From positions 1-8,999 of the forward strand of contig CAZEFK010000264.1 of assembly GCA_964511405.1 (NCBI GenBank): a stretch of DNA of 8,999 bases, written 5' to 3'. The notes under the pieces are model-generated. The model ran no database searches and was not told where the DNA came from. It saw nothing but the letters and a program-made list of their open reading frames with translations. Source of the stretch: CAZEFK01 sp964511405 (lineage in GTDB: Bacteria > Pseudomonadota > Alphaproteobacteria > Elsterales > Elsteraceae). Below, one piece after another: positions 1-5,993 of the stretch. Numbering within the stretch: the first letter of the stretch is position 1; every line of letters starts with the position of its first letter. The translations under genes and the position numbers were made by a program.

Positions 1-130
1 CATGGGCCCGGTGCGCCTGCGCGACGTCGACGAGGCCCAGACCTACATGGTCCAGATGGCCAAGGATCTGGCTCAGCGCGGCGAGCTGGTCATCCCCGAC
101 AAGAAGGGTGGCGACGAGCTGGTCTATTGA
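1..130 (+). CDS. fliG: Flagellar motor switch protein FliG, C-terminal end only
   Basis: The frame open from the left edge encodes the last 42 residues (MGPVRLRDVDEAQTYMVQMA... to DELVY) and stops with TGA at 128-130. The block GPVRLRDVDEAQ, a following amphipathic helix, then GELVIPD and an acidic tail ending VY is the pattern of the extreme C-terminus of FliG, the part after the charged torque helix. FliG sits in the cytoplasmic C-ring of the flagellar motor, bridging the MS-ring protein FliF to FliM and transmitting stator torque. Only about an eighth of the usual protein of roughly 330-350 residues is visible, so motor residues cannot be checked. The next gene is not flagellar, which is unusual because alphaproteobacterial fliG is commonly followed by fliH and fliN. 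Identification rests on recalled family sequence, not on a search. Confidence 0.85.
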   Translation, partial: MGPVRLRDVDEAQTYMVQMAKDLAQRGELVIPDKKGGDELVY

Positions 131-141
131 CCTTGGGCGCA

Positions 142-166
142 GCCGGCGCACGAAATGTGCGTCGGC
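142..166 (+). terminator. Hairpin just after fliG, probable transcription terminator or attenuator
   Basis: Eleven bases after the fliG stop, gccggcgcac and gtgcgtcggc form a 10-bp stem with one G-U pair around the 5-base loop gaaat. The stem is followed by cttccct, which is pyrimidine-rich but not a true T-run. Position and structure suggest that it ends or attenuates the fliG transcript and separates it from the downstream enzyme genes. The lack of a clear T tract leaves function uncertain. Confidence 0.5.
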
Positions 167-191
167 CTTCCCTGCCCCGTCCCAGATCCCG

Positions 192-875
192 ATGATCTAC
201 CGTATTCAGCTAATCCCACCGGAGCTCGCCGCCGAGATCGTCCGCGGCCTCGAGCCCCTGGAGACCGTCGACGGCCGTATCACCGCCGGCCCGGACGGTC
301 AGAACATCAAGCGCAACCGCCAGGTCCCCGACAGCGATGCAAGCCTGGCGCTCAGCCGCCGGATCACCGAATACCTGACCAAGAACCAGCTCCTGACCGA
401 GATGGCGGGCCTCAAGCGCTCGTTCCCGTTCCGGTTCAGCCGGCACGATGTCGGCGCCATCTATGGCGACCATACCGACAACGCCATCATGGGCGCGCCG
501 CCCAATGAGATGCGCGTCGACCTGTCGATGACGGTGTTCCTGTCCGAGCCCGACAGCTATGACGGCGGCGAGCTGGTGATCAACGCCGACAGCATGCCGA
601 ACGCGGTCAAGATGCCGGCCGGCGGTGCCGTGCTCTATTCCGGCGACACCCTGCATCGCGTCAATGTCGTGACCCGCGGCACCCGCTGGGCCGCCGTCAC
701 CTGGTTCGAGAGCCGCTTCCGCATGCTGGAGCACCGGGCCCTCAACCGCGACCTGACCCTGGCCGAGACCGCCCTGCGCTCGATGGGCGAGCAGCCGCCG
801 GGCAGCCCGGCCGCCGTGGCCCTGGACCGCGTCGCCATCGCCCGCCGCAATGTCCTGCGCCTGTTCGGCGAATAA
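192..875 (+). CDS. PKHD-type Fe(II)/2-oxoglutarate-dependent hydroxylase (PiuC/YbiX family)
   Basis: This 227-residue protein matches the usual length of about 225 for the PiuC/YbiX family of Fe(II)- and 2-oxoglutarate-dependent dioxygenases. The jelly-roll iron site is complete: HxD at H94 and D96 (GDHTD), distal H155 (SGDTLHRV), and R165 of the RGTRWAAVTW strand, which should bind the co-substrate. Family landmarks IKRNRQ (39-44), RVDLSMTVFLSEP (108-120) and SYDGGELVI (122-130) are all present. I chose ATG 192 because MIYRI aligns with the family N-terminus. The in-frame ATG at 108 would overlap fliG, run through the post-fliG hairpin and add 28 residues with no family resemblance. No strong ribosome site precedes 192. 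The gene ends 22 bases before the RraA-like gene and is probably co-transcribed with it. The substrate is unknown. Relatives are often linked to iron or siderophore uptake, but no receptor gene is seen here. Confidence 0.88.
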   Translation: MIYRIQLIPPELAAEIVRGLEPLETVDGRITAGPDGQNIKRNRQVPDSDASLALSRRITEYLTKNQLLTEMAGLKRSFPFRFSRHDVGAIYGDHTDNAIMGAPPNEMRVDLSMTVFLSEPDSYDGGELVINADSMPNAVKMPAGGAVLYSGDTLHRVNVVTRGTRWAAVTWFESRFRMLEHRALNRDLTLAETALRSMGEQPPGSPAAVALDRVAIARRNVLRLFGE

Positions 876-884
876 TCGAAGTCT

Positions 885-890
885 GGAGGG
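885..890 (+). promoter_or_regulatory. Ribosome binding site setting the GTG start of the RraA-like gene
   Basis: GGAGGG lies 7 bases before GTG 898. It favours that start over the in-frame ATG at 850, which is inside the hydroxylase gene and would add a 16-residue extension without family resemblance. Confidence 0.7.
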
Positions 891-897
891 AACCCGA

Positions 898-1614
898 GTG
901 ACCGAGCCGTTCACGCCGCTGTCGGCGGACGAGCTGGCCGTGCTGGCCAGCGTCGACACGCCGACCATCTGCAACGCCCTGGAGCTGGTCGCCCCCGAGC
1001 GCCGCGCCCTGGGCTTCAACCGCCGCCCGCTCGTGTGCCCGTTTCCGGACCTGAAGCCGATCGTCGGCTATGCCCGCACCGCGACCATCCGCAGCCGCGA
1101 GCCCGACCCCCGGCCACGCACCGACGCACGGGCGCTGCGCGCCGCCTATTACGAGCAGATCGCGGCCCCGCCCCTGCCCAGCATCGCCGTCATCGCCGAC
1201 CTGGACGGCCCCGATGCCGGCTTCGGCGCCTTCTGGGGCGAAGTCCAGACCGCCATCCACCAGGGTCTGGGCTGCATCGGCGTGATCACCGACGGCTGTG
1301 TGCGCGACATCGACATGATGGCCTCAGGCTTCCAGGTGCTGGCCGGTGCGATCATGCCCAGCCACGCCCATGTCCATCTGGTCGATATCGGCACCACGGT
1401 CAGCGTCTACGGCATGGTGGTCTCGCCCGGCGACCTGATCCACGCCGACCGCCACGGCGCGGTCGTCATCCCGCACGCCGTGGCGCGCGCGGTGCCGGGC
1501 GCCTGCGATCTGCTGGCCCGCCGCGAAGCCGTGATCCTGGAAGCCGCGCGCAAGCCCGGCTTCACCGTCGAGGTTCTGAAGCAGGCGATCGCCGCCGCCG
1601 ACGAGATCCATTGA
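898..1614 (+). CDS. RraA/HMG-aldolase family protein (COG0684-like)
   Basis: A 238-residue protein of the RraA / 4-hydroxy-4-methyl-2-oxoglutarate aldolase fold, formerly often misnamed dimethylmenaquinone methyltransferase. Family blocks are STPT-like VDTPTICNAL (19-28), GFGAFWGEV (108-116), the metal and substrate loop VITDGCVRDID (129-139), SHAHVHLVDIG (155-165) and PGDLIHADRHGAVVIP (177-192). R136 and D137 correspond to the catalytic Arg and Mg-binding Asp of aldolase members. The acidic residue usually two positions after RD is M140 here, with D139 next to it, so the metal site may differ. At 238 residues it is much longer than the RNase E inhibitor RraA (about 160), so an enzymatic role in ring-cleavage or dicarboxylate catabolism is more likely. 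Substrate unknown. It starts 22 bases after the hydroxylase stop, suggesting one operon, and ends at a hairpin facing the cold-shock gene. Confidence 0.85.
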   Translation: MTEPFTPLSADELAVLASVDTPTICNALELVAPERRALGFNRRPLVCPFPDLKPIVGYARTATIRSREPDPRPRTDARALRAAYYEQIAAPPLPSIAVIADLDGPDAGFGAFWGEVQTAIHQGLGCIGVITDGCVRDIDMMASGFQVLAGAIMPSHAHVHLVDIGTTVSVYGMVVSPGDLIHADRHGAVVIPHAVARAVPGACDLLARREAVILEAARKPGFTVEVLKQAIAAADEIH

Positions 1615-1623
1615 TCCCGAACA

Positions 1624-1653
1624 GCCCTCTCCGCCCTGCCAGGCGGAGAGGGC
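1624..1653. terminator. Perfect 12-bp hairpin between convergent rraA-like and csp genes
   Basis: gccctctccgcc (1624-1635) and ggcggagagggc (1642-1653) pair perfectly around the 6-base loop ctgcca. It lies 9 bases after the plus-strand stop and 41 bases beyond the csp stop, so it could act for both strands. Neither side has a T tract, so it is not a textbook intrinsic terminator. The outer arm CCCTCTCC/GGAGAGGG recurs at 5104-5130, suggesting a repeated genomic palindrome used at gene ends. Confidence 0.6.
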
Positions 1654-1694
1654 GGGCCTCCGGCCGGTGTTGCGGAATTCCCCGGAATGACGCG

Positions 1695-1901
1695 CTAGTT
1701 CAGCGCCACCAGGTTGGCAGCGGCGTCGCGGCCGCGCTCGCGCGCGATGTCGAAATTCAGCTTCTGCCCTTCTTTCAGCGACTGCAGGCCGGCCCGCTCC
1801 ACGGCGGAGATATGGACGAACACATCCTTGGTGCCGTCATCGGGGGCGATGAAGCCGTACCCCTTCGTTGCGTTGAACCATTTCACGGTGCCTGTCTTCA
1901 C
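1695..1901 (-). CDS. Cold-shock domain protein (CspA family)
   Basis: A 68-residue single cold-shock domain, the normal length for bacterial CspA-type proteins. It is an OB-fold that binds single-stranded RNA and DNA and acts as an RNA chaperone in the cytoplasm. RNP1 (KGYGFI, 13-18) and RNP2 (VFVHIS, 27-32) are intact, with W8 and F9 of the KWFN strand and the common AVERAGLQSLKEGQK segment. The start is GTG at 1901: an in-frame TGA lies two codons upstream, and GGAG at 1908-1911 is 6 bases away. A leader of about 150 bases is possible, as in cold-induced csp genes, but cold induction itself cannot be inferred from the protein because many members are constitutive. It is a monocistronic gene converging on the rraA-like gene. 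Confidence 0.95.
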   Translation of the reverse strand: MKTGTVKWFNATKGYGFIAPDDGTKDVFVHISAVERAGLQSLKEGQKLNFDIARERGRDAAANLVALN

Positions 1902-1907
1902 GACTCA

Positions 1908-1911
1908 CTCC
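1908..1911 (-). promoter_or_regulatory. Ribosome binding site of the csp gene
   Basis: GGAG on the minus strand, 6 bases before GTG 1901. Together with the in-frame TGA just upstream of the start, it fixes the N-terminus as MKTGTVKWFN. Confidence 0.7.
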
Positions 1912-2061
1912 ATCGTCTTGCAATCCGAGCCCGCCCGCAGAGATTTTGCTGCTCCACCGGATGACATGGTAATCGCCGGCCGACGAACTGAGTTCCCGGC
2001 TGGCCGGCCGTCCACGCCGCACCTTAAGACTCGGCACCGGCGGGCACTATAGCCCTTCTAG

Positions 2062-2089
2062 TTTATTAATTTGATCAGTCGCGTGGCAA
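2062..2089 (-). promoter_or_regulatory. Candidate sigma-70-type promoter of csp
   Basis: On the minus strand TTGCCA (2084-2089) matches five of six bases of the -35 consensus. After a 16-base spacer, AATAAA (2062-2067) matches four of six -10 bases. Initiation near 2055 would give a leader of about 150 bases before GTG 1901, similar to the long leaders known for cspA-type mRNAs. This is a pattern match only. TATAGT at 2046-2051 is an alternative -10 but lacks a good -35. Confidence 0.35.
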
Positions 2090-2275
2090 TACGCCAAAAT
2101 CGCTGAATCTTCGAACGATGATTGGCTTAAGTCTTTCTGAGTGCGACGGAATCGGGTCGACAATGCTTCAATCTATGGTGCAGTGCGCGGGCCATTCCCA
2201 AGCTCGATCTAAGGCATTACATCTACCGCGCCGTGACCGCCGCGCCCTCTTGCCCGCTCCTGCCGCCGACCGTCC

Positions 2276-3322
2276 ATGGCTGACCGGACGATGAAGGTGG
2301 CGCACGTGATCGCCGGCGGGCGGCATGGCGGTGCCGAGGCGTTCTTCGTGCGCCTGGTCAAGGCGCTGGCCGCCGCCGGGCTGGACCAGCGGCTGGTGAT
2401 CCGCGCCGACCGCGACCGCGCCGCCGACCTGGCCGCCGCCGGCCTGGCGCCGGTCGAGCTGCCCTTCCGGCCCCTGTTCGATCTGACCAGCCGCCTCGGC
2501 ATCCGGCGCGCCGTCCGCGGCTTCGCCCCCGATCTGGTGCTGACCTGGATGAGCCGGGCCACCCAGTACACCCCGACCGGCCGCTACTGCCTGGCCGCCC
2601 GACTGGGCGGCTACTACAACCCCCGCTACTACCGCAAATGCGATCATCTGATCGCCAACACCCAGGCGCTGCGCCAATGGCTGATCGGCCATGGCTTCGC
2701 GTCCGAGCGCGTGCACTACCTGCCCAACTTCGTCGACGTCGCGGCGGCGGCCCCGGTCGCCCGCGCCGCGCTGGATACGCCGGCCGATGCGCCCGTGATG
2801 CTGGGGCTGGGCCGCCTGCATGACGAAAAGGGCTTCGACCTGGCCCTGGCGGCCATGGCCGAGGTGCCTGGCCTGGTGTTCTGGCTGGCCGGCGAAGGGG
2901 CCGAGCGCGGACGGTTGGAAACGGATGCCGCGCGCCTGGGCGTTGCCGATCGGGTCCGCTTCCTGGGCTGGCGCGGCGACGCGCCGGCCTTGCTCGCCGC
3001 CGCGGATCTGCTGGTCTGCCCGTCGCGGCTGGAGCCGCTCGGCAATGTCGTGATCGAAGCTTGGGCCCATGGCTGCCCGGTGGTGGCGGCTGCCAGCCAC
3101 GGCCCGCGCGAGCTGATCGCCGACGGCGTCGACGGCGTGCTGGTGCCGCTGGAGGATGCCGCCGCCCTGGCGCAGGCTTTGCGCCGCATTGCGGAAGATG
3201 GCACCCTGCGCCGGCGCCTGGCGGCGGCGGGACGGGTGCGCGCCGCGGCCTTCGGCGAGGCCGACGTGGTGCGGCAGTATCTCGAATGCTTCGATCGGAT
3301 GGTGACGGCATGTGCGGCATAG
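2276..3322 (+). CDS. Glycosyltransferase, GT4-type (GT-B fold)
   Basis: A 348-residue retaining glycosyltransferase of the GT4 (group 1) type. The N-terminal domain opens with KVAHVIAGGRHGGAE (7-21), the glycine-rich loop typical of these enzymes. The C-terminal nucleotide-sugar domain has GRLHDEKGFD (179-188), GEG (206-208), ADLLVCPSRLEPLGNVVIEAWAHGCPVVAA (243-272) with the EX7E pair E253 and E261, and GVDGVLVPLED (284-294). There is no signal peptide or membrane segment, so it should act at the cytoplasmic face of the membrane. Donor and acceptor cannot be told. An alternative start is ATG 2291 (MKVAHV), which fits the family N-terminus slightly better; neither start has a clear ribosome site. 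The stop overlaps the asnB start by 13 bases, indicating an operon. Likely roles are lipopolysaccharide, capsule or exopolysaccharide assembly. Confidence 0.88.
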   Translation: MADRTMKVAHVIAGGRHGGAEAFFVRLVKALAAAGLDQRLVIRADRDRAADLAAAGLAPVELPFRPLFDLTSRLGIRRAVRGFAPDLVLTWMSRATQYTPTGRYCLAARLGGYYNPRYYRKCDHLIANTQALRQWLIGHGFASERVHYLPNFVDVAAAAPVARAALDTPADAPVMLGLGRLHDEKGFDLALAAMAEVPGLVFWLAGEGAERGRLETDAARLGVADRVRFLGWRGDAPALLAAADLLVCPSRLEPLGNVVIEAWAHGCPVVAAASHGPRELIADGVDGVLVPLEDAAALAQALRRIAEDGTLRRRLAAAGRVRAAAFGEADVVRQYLECFDRMVTACAA

Positions 3323-5097
3323 CGGGGGTGATGCGCATCGACGGCCAGGCGCCCGAGCCGGCCCTGCTCGACCGGCTGGCCGACGCGCTCGGCCATCGCG
3401 GCCCGGACGGGCGCGGCCATTTCATCGCCGATGCCACCGGCCTGGTGCAGACGCGCCTGGCCATCATCGACCTGAAGACCGGCGACCAGCCCTTCATCGA
3501 CGACGGCTCGGGCATCGGGCTGGTGGCCAACGGCGAAATCTACAATTATCTGGAGCTGCGCAGCGGCGCGGACCTGGCCCGGGTGCCGCACCGGTCGCAG
3601 TCGGATTGCGAGCCGCCGCTGCATCTCTATCGGCTGCATGGGCTGGACTTCACCCGCACCTTGCGCGGCATGTACGCGATCGCCCTCTACGATCCCGCCC
3701 ATCGCCGCCTGGTCCTGGCCCGCGATCCGTTCGGCATCAAGCCGCTCTACTATATCGAGACCGACTGGGGCCTGGCCTTCGCGTCCGAGCCGCAGGCGCT
3801 GGTCGCCGCCGGCCTGGTCGGCGCCGCCGTGCTGGACGAGGGCGTGCGCGACGAACTCTTGGCCCTGCAATTCACCACGGGCCGCGGGACCATCTTCCAG
3901 GGCATCGAGCGGGTGCTGCCGGGCGAGGTGCTGGTAGTCGAGGCCGGCCGCATCCGCGAGCGCCTGTTGCAGCCGGCGCTGCCCGCGGGGCCGCCACGCC
4001 AGGCGGCGGTGGAGCAGGCGGTCGATAAGCTGGACACGATCCTGGAAGAGGCCGTGGTGCAGCATTGCCGCTCCGACGTGCCCTATGGGCTGTTCCTGTC
4101 GGGCGGCGTCGACAGCAGCCTGGTGCTGAGCTACATGGCGGCCAACGGCCAGCGCGTGCGCACCTTCACCGCCGGCTTCGACAGCCGGCAGGTCGCCGAC
4201 GAGCGGCCCGAGGCGCGGATCCTGGCCGAGGCGGTCAAAGCCGACCACACCGACGTCCTGTTCGACGAGGATGATTTCTGGACGCTCTTGCCCGAGATCG
4301 CGGCGGCGCTGGACGATCCCGTCGCCGACTACGCCGCGCTGCCCAGCTACAAGCTGGCGAAGGTCGCGGCGGCCGAACTGAAGGTGGTGCTGACCGGCGA
4401 GGGCGGCGACGAGCTGTTCGCGGGCTATGGCCGCTACCGGCGGGTCGTGCGGCCATGGTGGCTGGGCGGTCGCGAGCCCAAGCGCAAGAACAAGATCGCG
4501 CGCACCGGCGTGCTTCGGCCCGACTCGCGGCCCGGCTCGACCGGCGAGCGCTGGCGCCGCGGCATCGACCAGGCGCGGCGCGCCGAGGCGCTGCCCGGCC
4601 GCAGCCGGCTGCAAGTGGCCCAGGCCGTGGACTGCGCCACCTGGCTGCCGGGCGATCTCCTGACCAAGCTCGACCGCTGCCTGATGGCCCATGCCCTGGA
4701 AGGCCGCACGCCGTTCCTGGATCCGGTGGTCGCCGACTTCGCCCTGACCCTGCCCGACAACCTCAAGGTCCGCGGGCGCCATGGCAAGCATCTGTGCCGC
4801 CTGCTGCTGCAGCGCCGACTGGCCGCGGCCCAGCCCTTCGCCCGCAAGAAGGGCTTCAACGTGCCGGTACGCGACTGGATCGCCCGGCGCGGCCGCGACC
4901 TCGGGCCGTTGGTGGCGCAGCAGCCGGCGGTGCGCGCCCTGTGCGAGCCGGCCAAGGTCGTCAGCCTGTTCGCCAGCCCTGGCCGCGAGGACGGGCCGGC
5001 GGCCTGGAATCTGCTGTTCTATGCGCTATGGCATCGCCGCCATATCGACGGTACCCGGCCGACCGGCGACGTCTTCGAGATGTTGAAGGCGGCGTAG
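3310..5097 (+). CDS. asnB: Asparagine synthetase, glutamine-hydrolysing (AsnB-type amidotransferase)
   Basis: A 595-residue two-domain amidotransferase. The N-terminal class II glutaminase domain begins MCGIAG, so C2 becomes the N-terminal nucleophile. It carries HRGPDG (29-34), TRLAIID (48-54), ANGEIYN (73-79) and SDCE (98-101, usually SDTE). The synthetase domain has the ATP pyrophosphatase P-loop SGGVDSS (264-270), LTGEGGDELFAGY (361-373) and the DLLTKLDRCLMAHALEGRTPFLDP block (449-472). All catalytic motifs look intact, so it should make asparagine from aspartate, ATP and glutamine, or amidate a carboxyl on a sugar or peptide as some surface-polysaccharide paralogues do. ATG 3310 is certain because the nucleophile must be residue 2; it lies inside the end of the glycosyltransferase gene. 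That coupling argues for a polysaccharide-linked role over housekeeping asparagine supply, but this is inference. A hairpin follows 6 bases after the stop. Confidence 0.93.
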   Translation: MCGIAGVMRIDGQAPEPALLDRLADALGHRGPDGRGHFIADATGLVQTRLAIIDLKTGDQPFIDDGSGIGLVANGEIYNYLELRSGADLARVPHRSQSDCEPPLHLYRLHGLDFTRTLRGMYAIALYDPAHRRLVLARDPFGIKPLYYIETDWGLAFASEPQALVAAGLVGAAVLDEGVRDELLALQFTTGRGTIFQGIERVLPGEVLVVEAGRIRERLLQPALPAGPPRQAAVEQAVDKLDTILEEAVVQHCRSDVPYGLFLSGGVDSSLVLSYMAANGQRVRTFTAGFDSRQVADERPEARILAEAVKADHTDVLFDEDDFWTLLPEIAAALDDPVADYAALPSYKLAKVAAAELKVVLTGEGGDELFAGYGRYRRVVRPWWLGGREPKRKNKIARTGVLRPDSRPGSTGERWRRGIDQARRAEALPGRSRLQVAQAVDCATWLPGDLLTKLDRCLMAHALEGRTPFLDPVVADFALTLPDNLKVRGRHGKHLCRLLLQRRLAAAQPFARKKGFNVPVRDWIARRGRDLGPLVAQQPAVRALCEPAKVVSLFASPGREDGPAAWNLLFYALWHRRHIDGTRPTGDVFEMLKAA

Positions 5098-5103
5098 CCT
5101 ACG

Positions 5104-5130
5104 CCCTCTCCACCCCAAGAGTGGAGAGGG
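5104..5130. terminator. Perfect 10-bp hairpin between convergent asnB and SDR genes
   Basis: ccctctccac (5104-5113) and gtggagaggg (5121-5130) pair perfectly around the 7-base loop cccaaga. It sits between the asnB stop (5097) and the SDR stop (5146), and no T tract follows on either strand. Its outer eight base pairs are identical to those of the hairpin at 1624-1653, while the loops differ. That is the pattern of a repeated palindrome under structural constraint. Confidence 0.6.
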
Positions 5131-5145
5131 TCGGAGCGGCTTTGG

Positions 5146-5856
5146 CTACGACAGGCGGATCCCGCCGTCGCAGACGATGGTCTGCCCGGTCATGAATCCG
5201 TTCGTGACCAGGAAGGCAATGGCCTGGCCGATGTCCTCGGCCGTGCCGACGCGGCCGACCGGGGTCTTGCCGACGAAATCGGCGAACCATGCGGATTTCT
5301 GGTCAGGCGCCATCCAGTCCCACCAGGGCGTGTCGATCACACCGGGCGCCACCGCGTTGACCCGGAGCGGCTGCAGTTCGCGGGCCAGCGTCGGCACCAG
5401 CGCCGCGATCGCGGCATTGGCCGCGCCGATGCCGGCCGCCCCGGGCATGGCCCCGACGGCGCTGACTGCCGACAGGAAGGTGATGCTGCCCGTCGGGTTC
5501 AGGACCTTCTGGGCCGCCTGGGCGCAGGCGAACTGGGGAAACACCTTTTCGGTGAAGCTCAGCCGCACGTCGTCCAGGCCGACCGTGGCAAACGGCCCGA
5601 GTCCCTTGTTGCTGCCGAAGGCCAGCACGAGATGGTCGAAGCGGCCGAGGCGGTCGAACAGGGCGGCCACCGCAGCCGGATCGGCGGCGTCGACGGCCAG
5701 GGCGCTGGCTTCGTTGCGCAGTGTTTGGCTGGCCCTGGCCAGTCGTTGCGGATCACGCCCGGAAATGGTCACCTTGAATCGCTGGCGGAGCAGAATATCT
5801 GCGGCGGCCAATCCCATTCCCGACGTCCCGCCAATGATGACGACATGCTGTTGCAT
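5146..5856 (-). CDS. Atypical short-chain dehydrogenase/reductase lacking the Tyr-Lys catalytic pair
   Basis: A 236-residue Rossmann-fold SDR. The cofactor motif GGTSGMG (9-15), the LAFGSNKG turn (78-85, in place of NNAG), PGVIDTP (171-177) and the C-terminal DGG (230-232) define the family. SGR at the end of the second strand (R34) suggests NADP(H) preference. S129 is in the expected catalytic serine strand, but where classical SDRs have YxxxK this protein has I143-GAA-N147, so both catalytic residues are missing. A known SDR subset with AxNGAxEAL at this place is similar, so this is probably a subgroup trait and not decay. ATG 5856 is preferred; GTG 5859 directly before it is equally possible, with GGAG at 5867-5870. 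It is divergent from the XRE regulator, a common regulator-target arrangement. The reaction is unknown, and it may be a non-classical reductase or a binding protein. Confidence 0.88.
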   Translation of the reverse strand: MQQHVVIIGGTSGMGLAAADILLRQRFKVTISGRDPQRLARASQTLRNEASALAVDAADPAAVAALFDRLGRFDHLVLAFGSNKGLGPFATVGLDDVRLSFTEKVFPQFACAQAAQKVLNPTGSITFLSAVSAVGAMPGAAGIGAANAAIAALVPTLARELQPLRVNAVAPGVIDTPWWDWMAPDQKSAWFADFVGKTPVGRVGTAEDIGQAIAFLVTNGFMTGQTIVCDGGIRLS

Positions 5857-5949
5857 CACTCTTTCTCTCCGTCGTCGAAAGCCGGATGGACCTCATGTCC
5901 ACCGAACTTGTCCCACGACGAAAGGATGGGAGCCCCGGCCCAGCGCAAA

Positions 5950-5987
5950 CAGAACTGCTGTTATACTGGTATTGGTTCTGCTATGAT
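5950..5987 (+). promoter_or_regulatory. Candidate shared promoter/operator region between the SDR and XRE genes
   Basis: On the plus strand TATGAT (5982-5987) is a good -10 hexamer whose start point would fall near 5993-5995, at the regulator's GTG codon. TATACT (5962-5967) on the plus strand and TATAAC (5960-5965) on the minus strand are further -10-like boxes. The arms cagaac (5950-5955) and gttctg (5975-5980) form an inverted repeat with a 19-base gap covering these boxes, a possible operator for autoregulation. The -35 elements are weak, so all assignments are tentative. Confidence 0.35.
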
Positions 5988-5993
5988 CGAGTG

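Larger units (their letters stand above)
1902..2275. other. Gene-free interval: csp leader and upstream regions of csp and the glycosyltransferase
   Basis: This stretch of about 370 bases separates two divergent genes. The csp-proximal half is GC-rich and contains arms gccggcc (1975-1981) and ggccggc (2002-2008), which could fold as a stem in the csp leader. From about 2047 to 2215 the sequence is clearly richer in A and T than the rest of the window, fitting promoter DNA for both directions. No conserved ORF, tRNA or insertion-sequence remnant is visible. I could not recognise a convincing promoter for the glycosyltransferase. Confidence 0.6.

Noticed and set aside
210..1019. Minus-strand open frame of 269 codons opposite the hydroxylase and RraA-like genes
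   Set aside because: It spans the junction of two well-supported plus-strand genes, has no recognisable motif, and shows the biased composition expected of an antisense frame.
898..1614. Annotation as RNase E inhibitor RraA or as demethylmenaquinone methyltransferase
   Set aside because: The protein is much longer than RraA and lacks methyltransferase motifs. The fold and DGCVRD/GDLIHAD motifs fit the aldolase-type branch better.
2163..2293. Possible 42-residue small ORF upstream of the glycosyltransferase
   Set aside because: There is no ribosome site, no family resemblance, and it overlaps the glycosyltransferase start in another frame.
2716..4791. Open frame of 691 codons on the minus strand, antisense to the glycosyltransferase and asnB
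   Set aside because: It is a shadow frame caused by high GC. The plus-strand proteins carry complete family motifs, whereas this translation shows no recognisable domain and crosses two real genes.
2276..5097. Lasso-peptide or other RiPP biosynthesis locus, because lasso cyclases resemble AsnB
   Set aside because: The AsnB here has an intact glutaminase with Cys2 and full-length synthetase motifs. No precursor peptide, leader peptidase or recognition protein is nearby.
5886..5993. 36-residue N-terminal extension of the XRE regulator from ATG 5886
   Set aside because: The extension overlaps the SDR upstream region and the candidate promoter, encodes an atypical Trp/Tyr-rich run, and lies before the normal family N-terminus.
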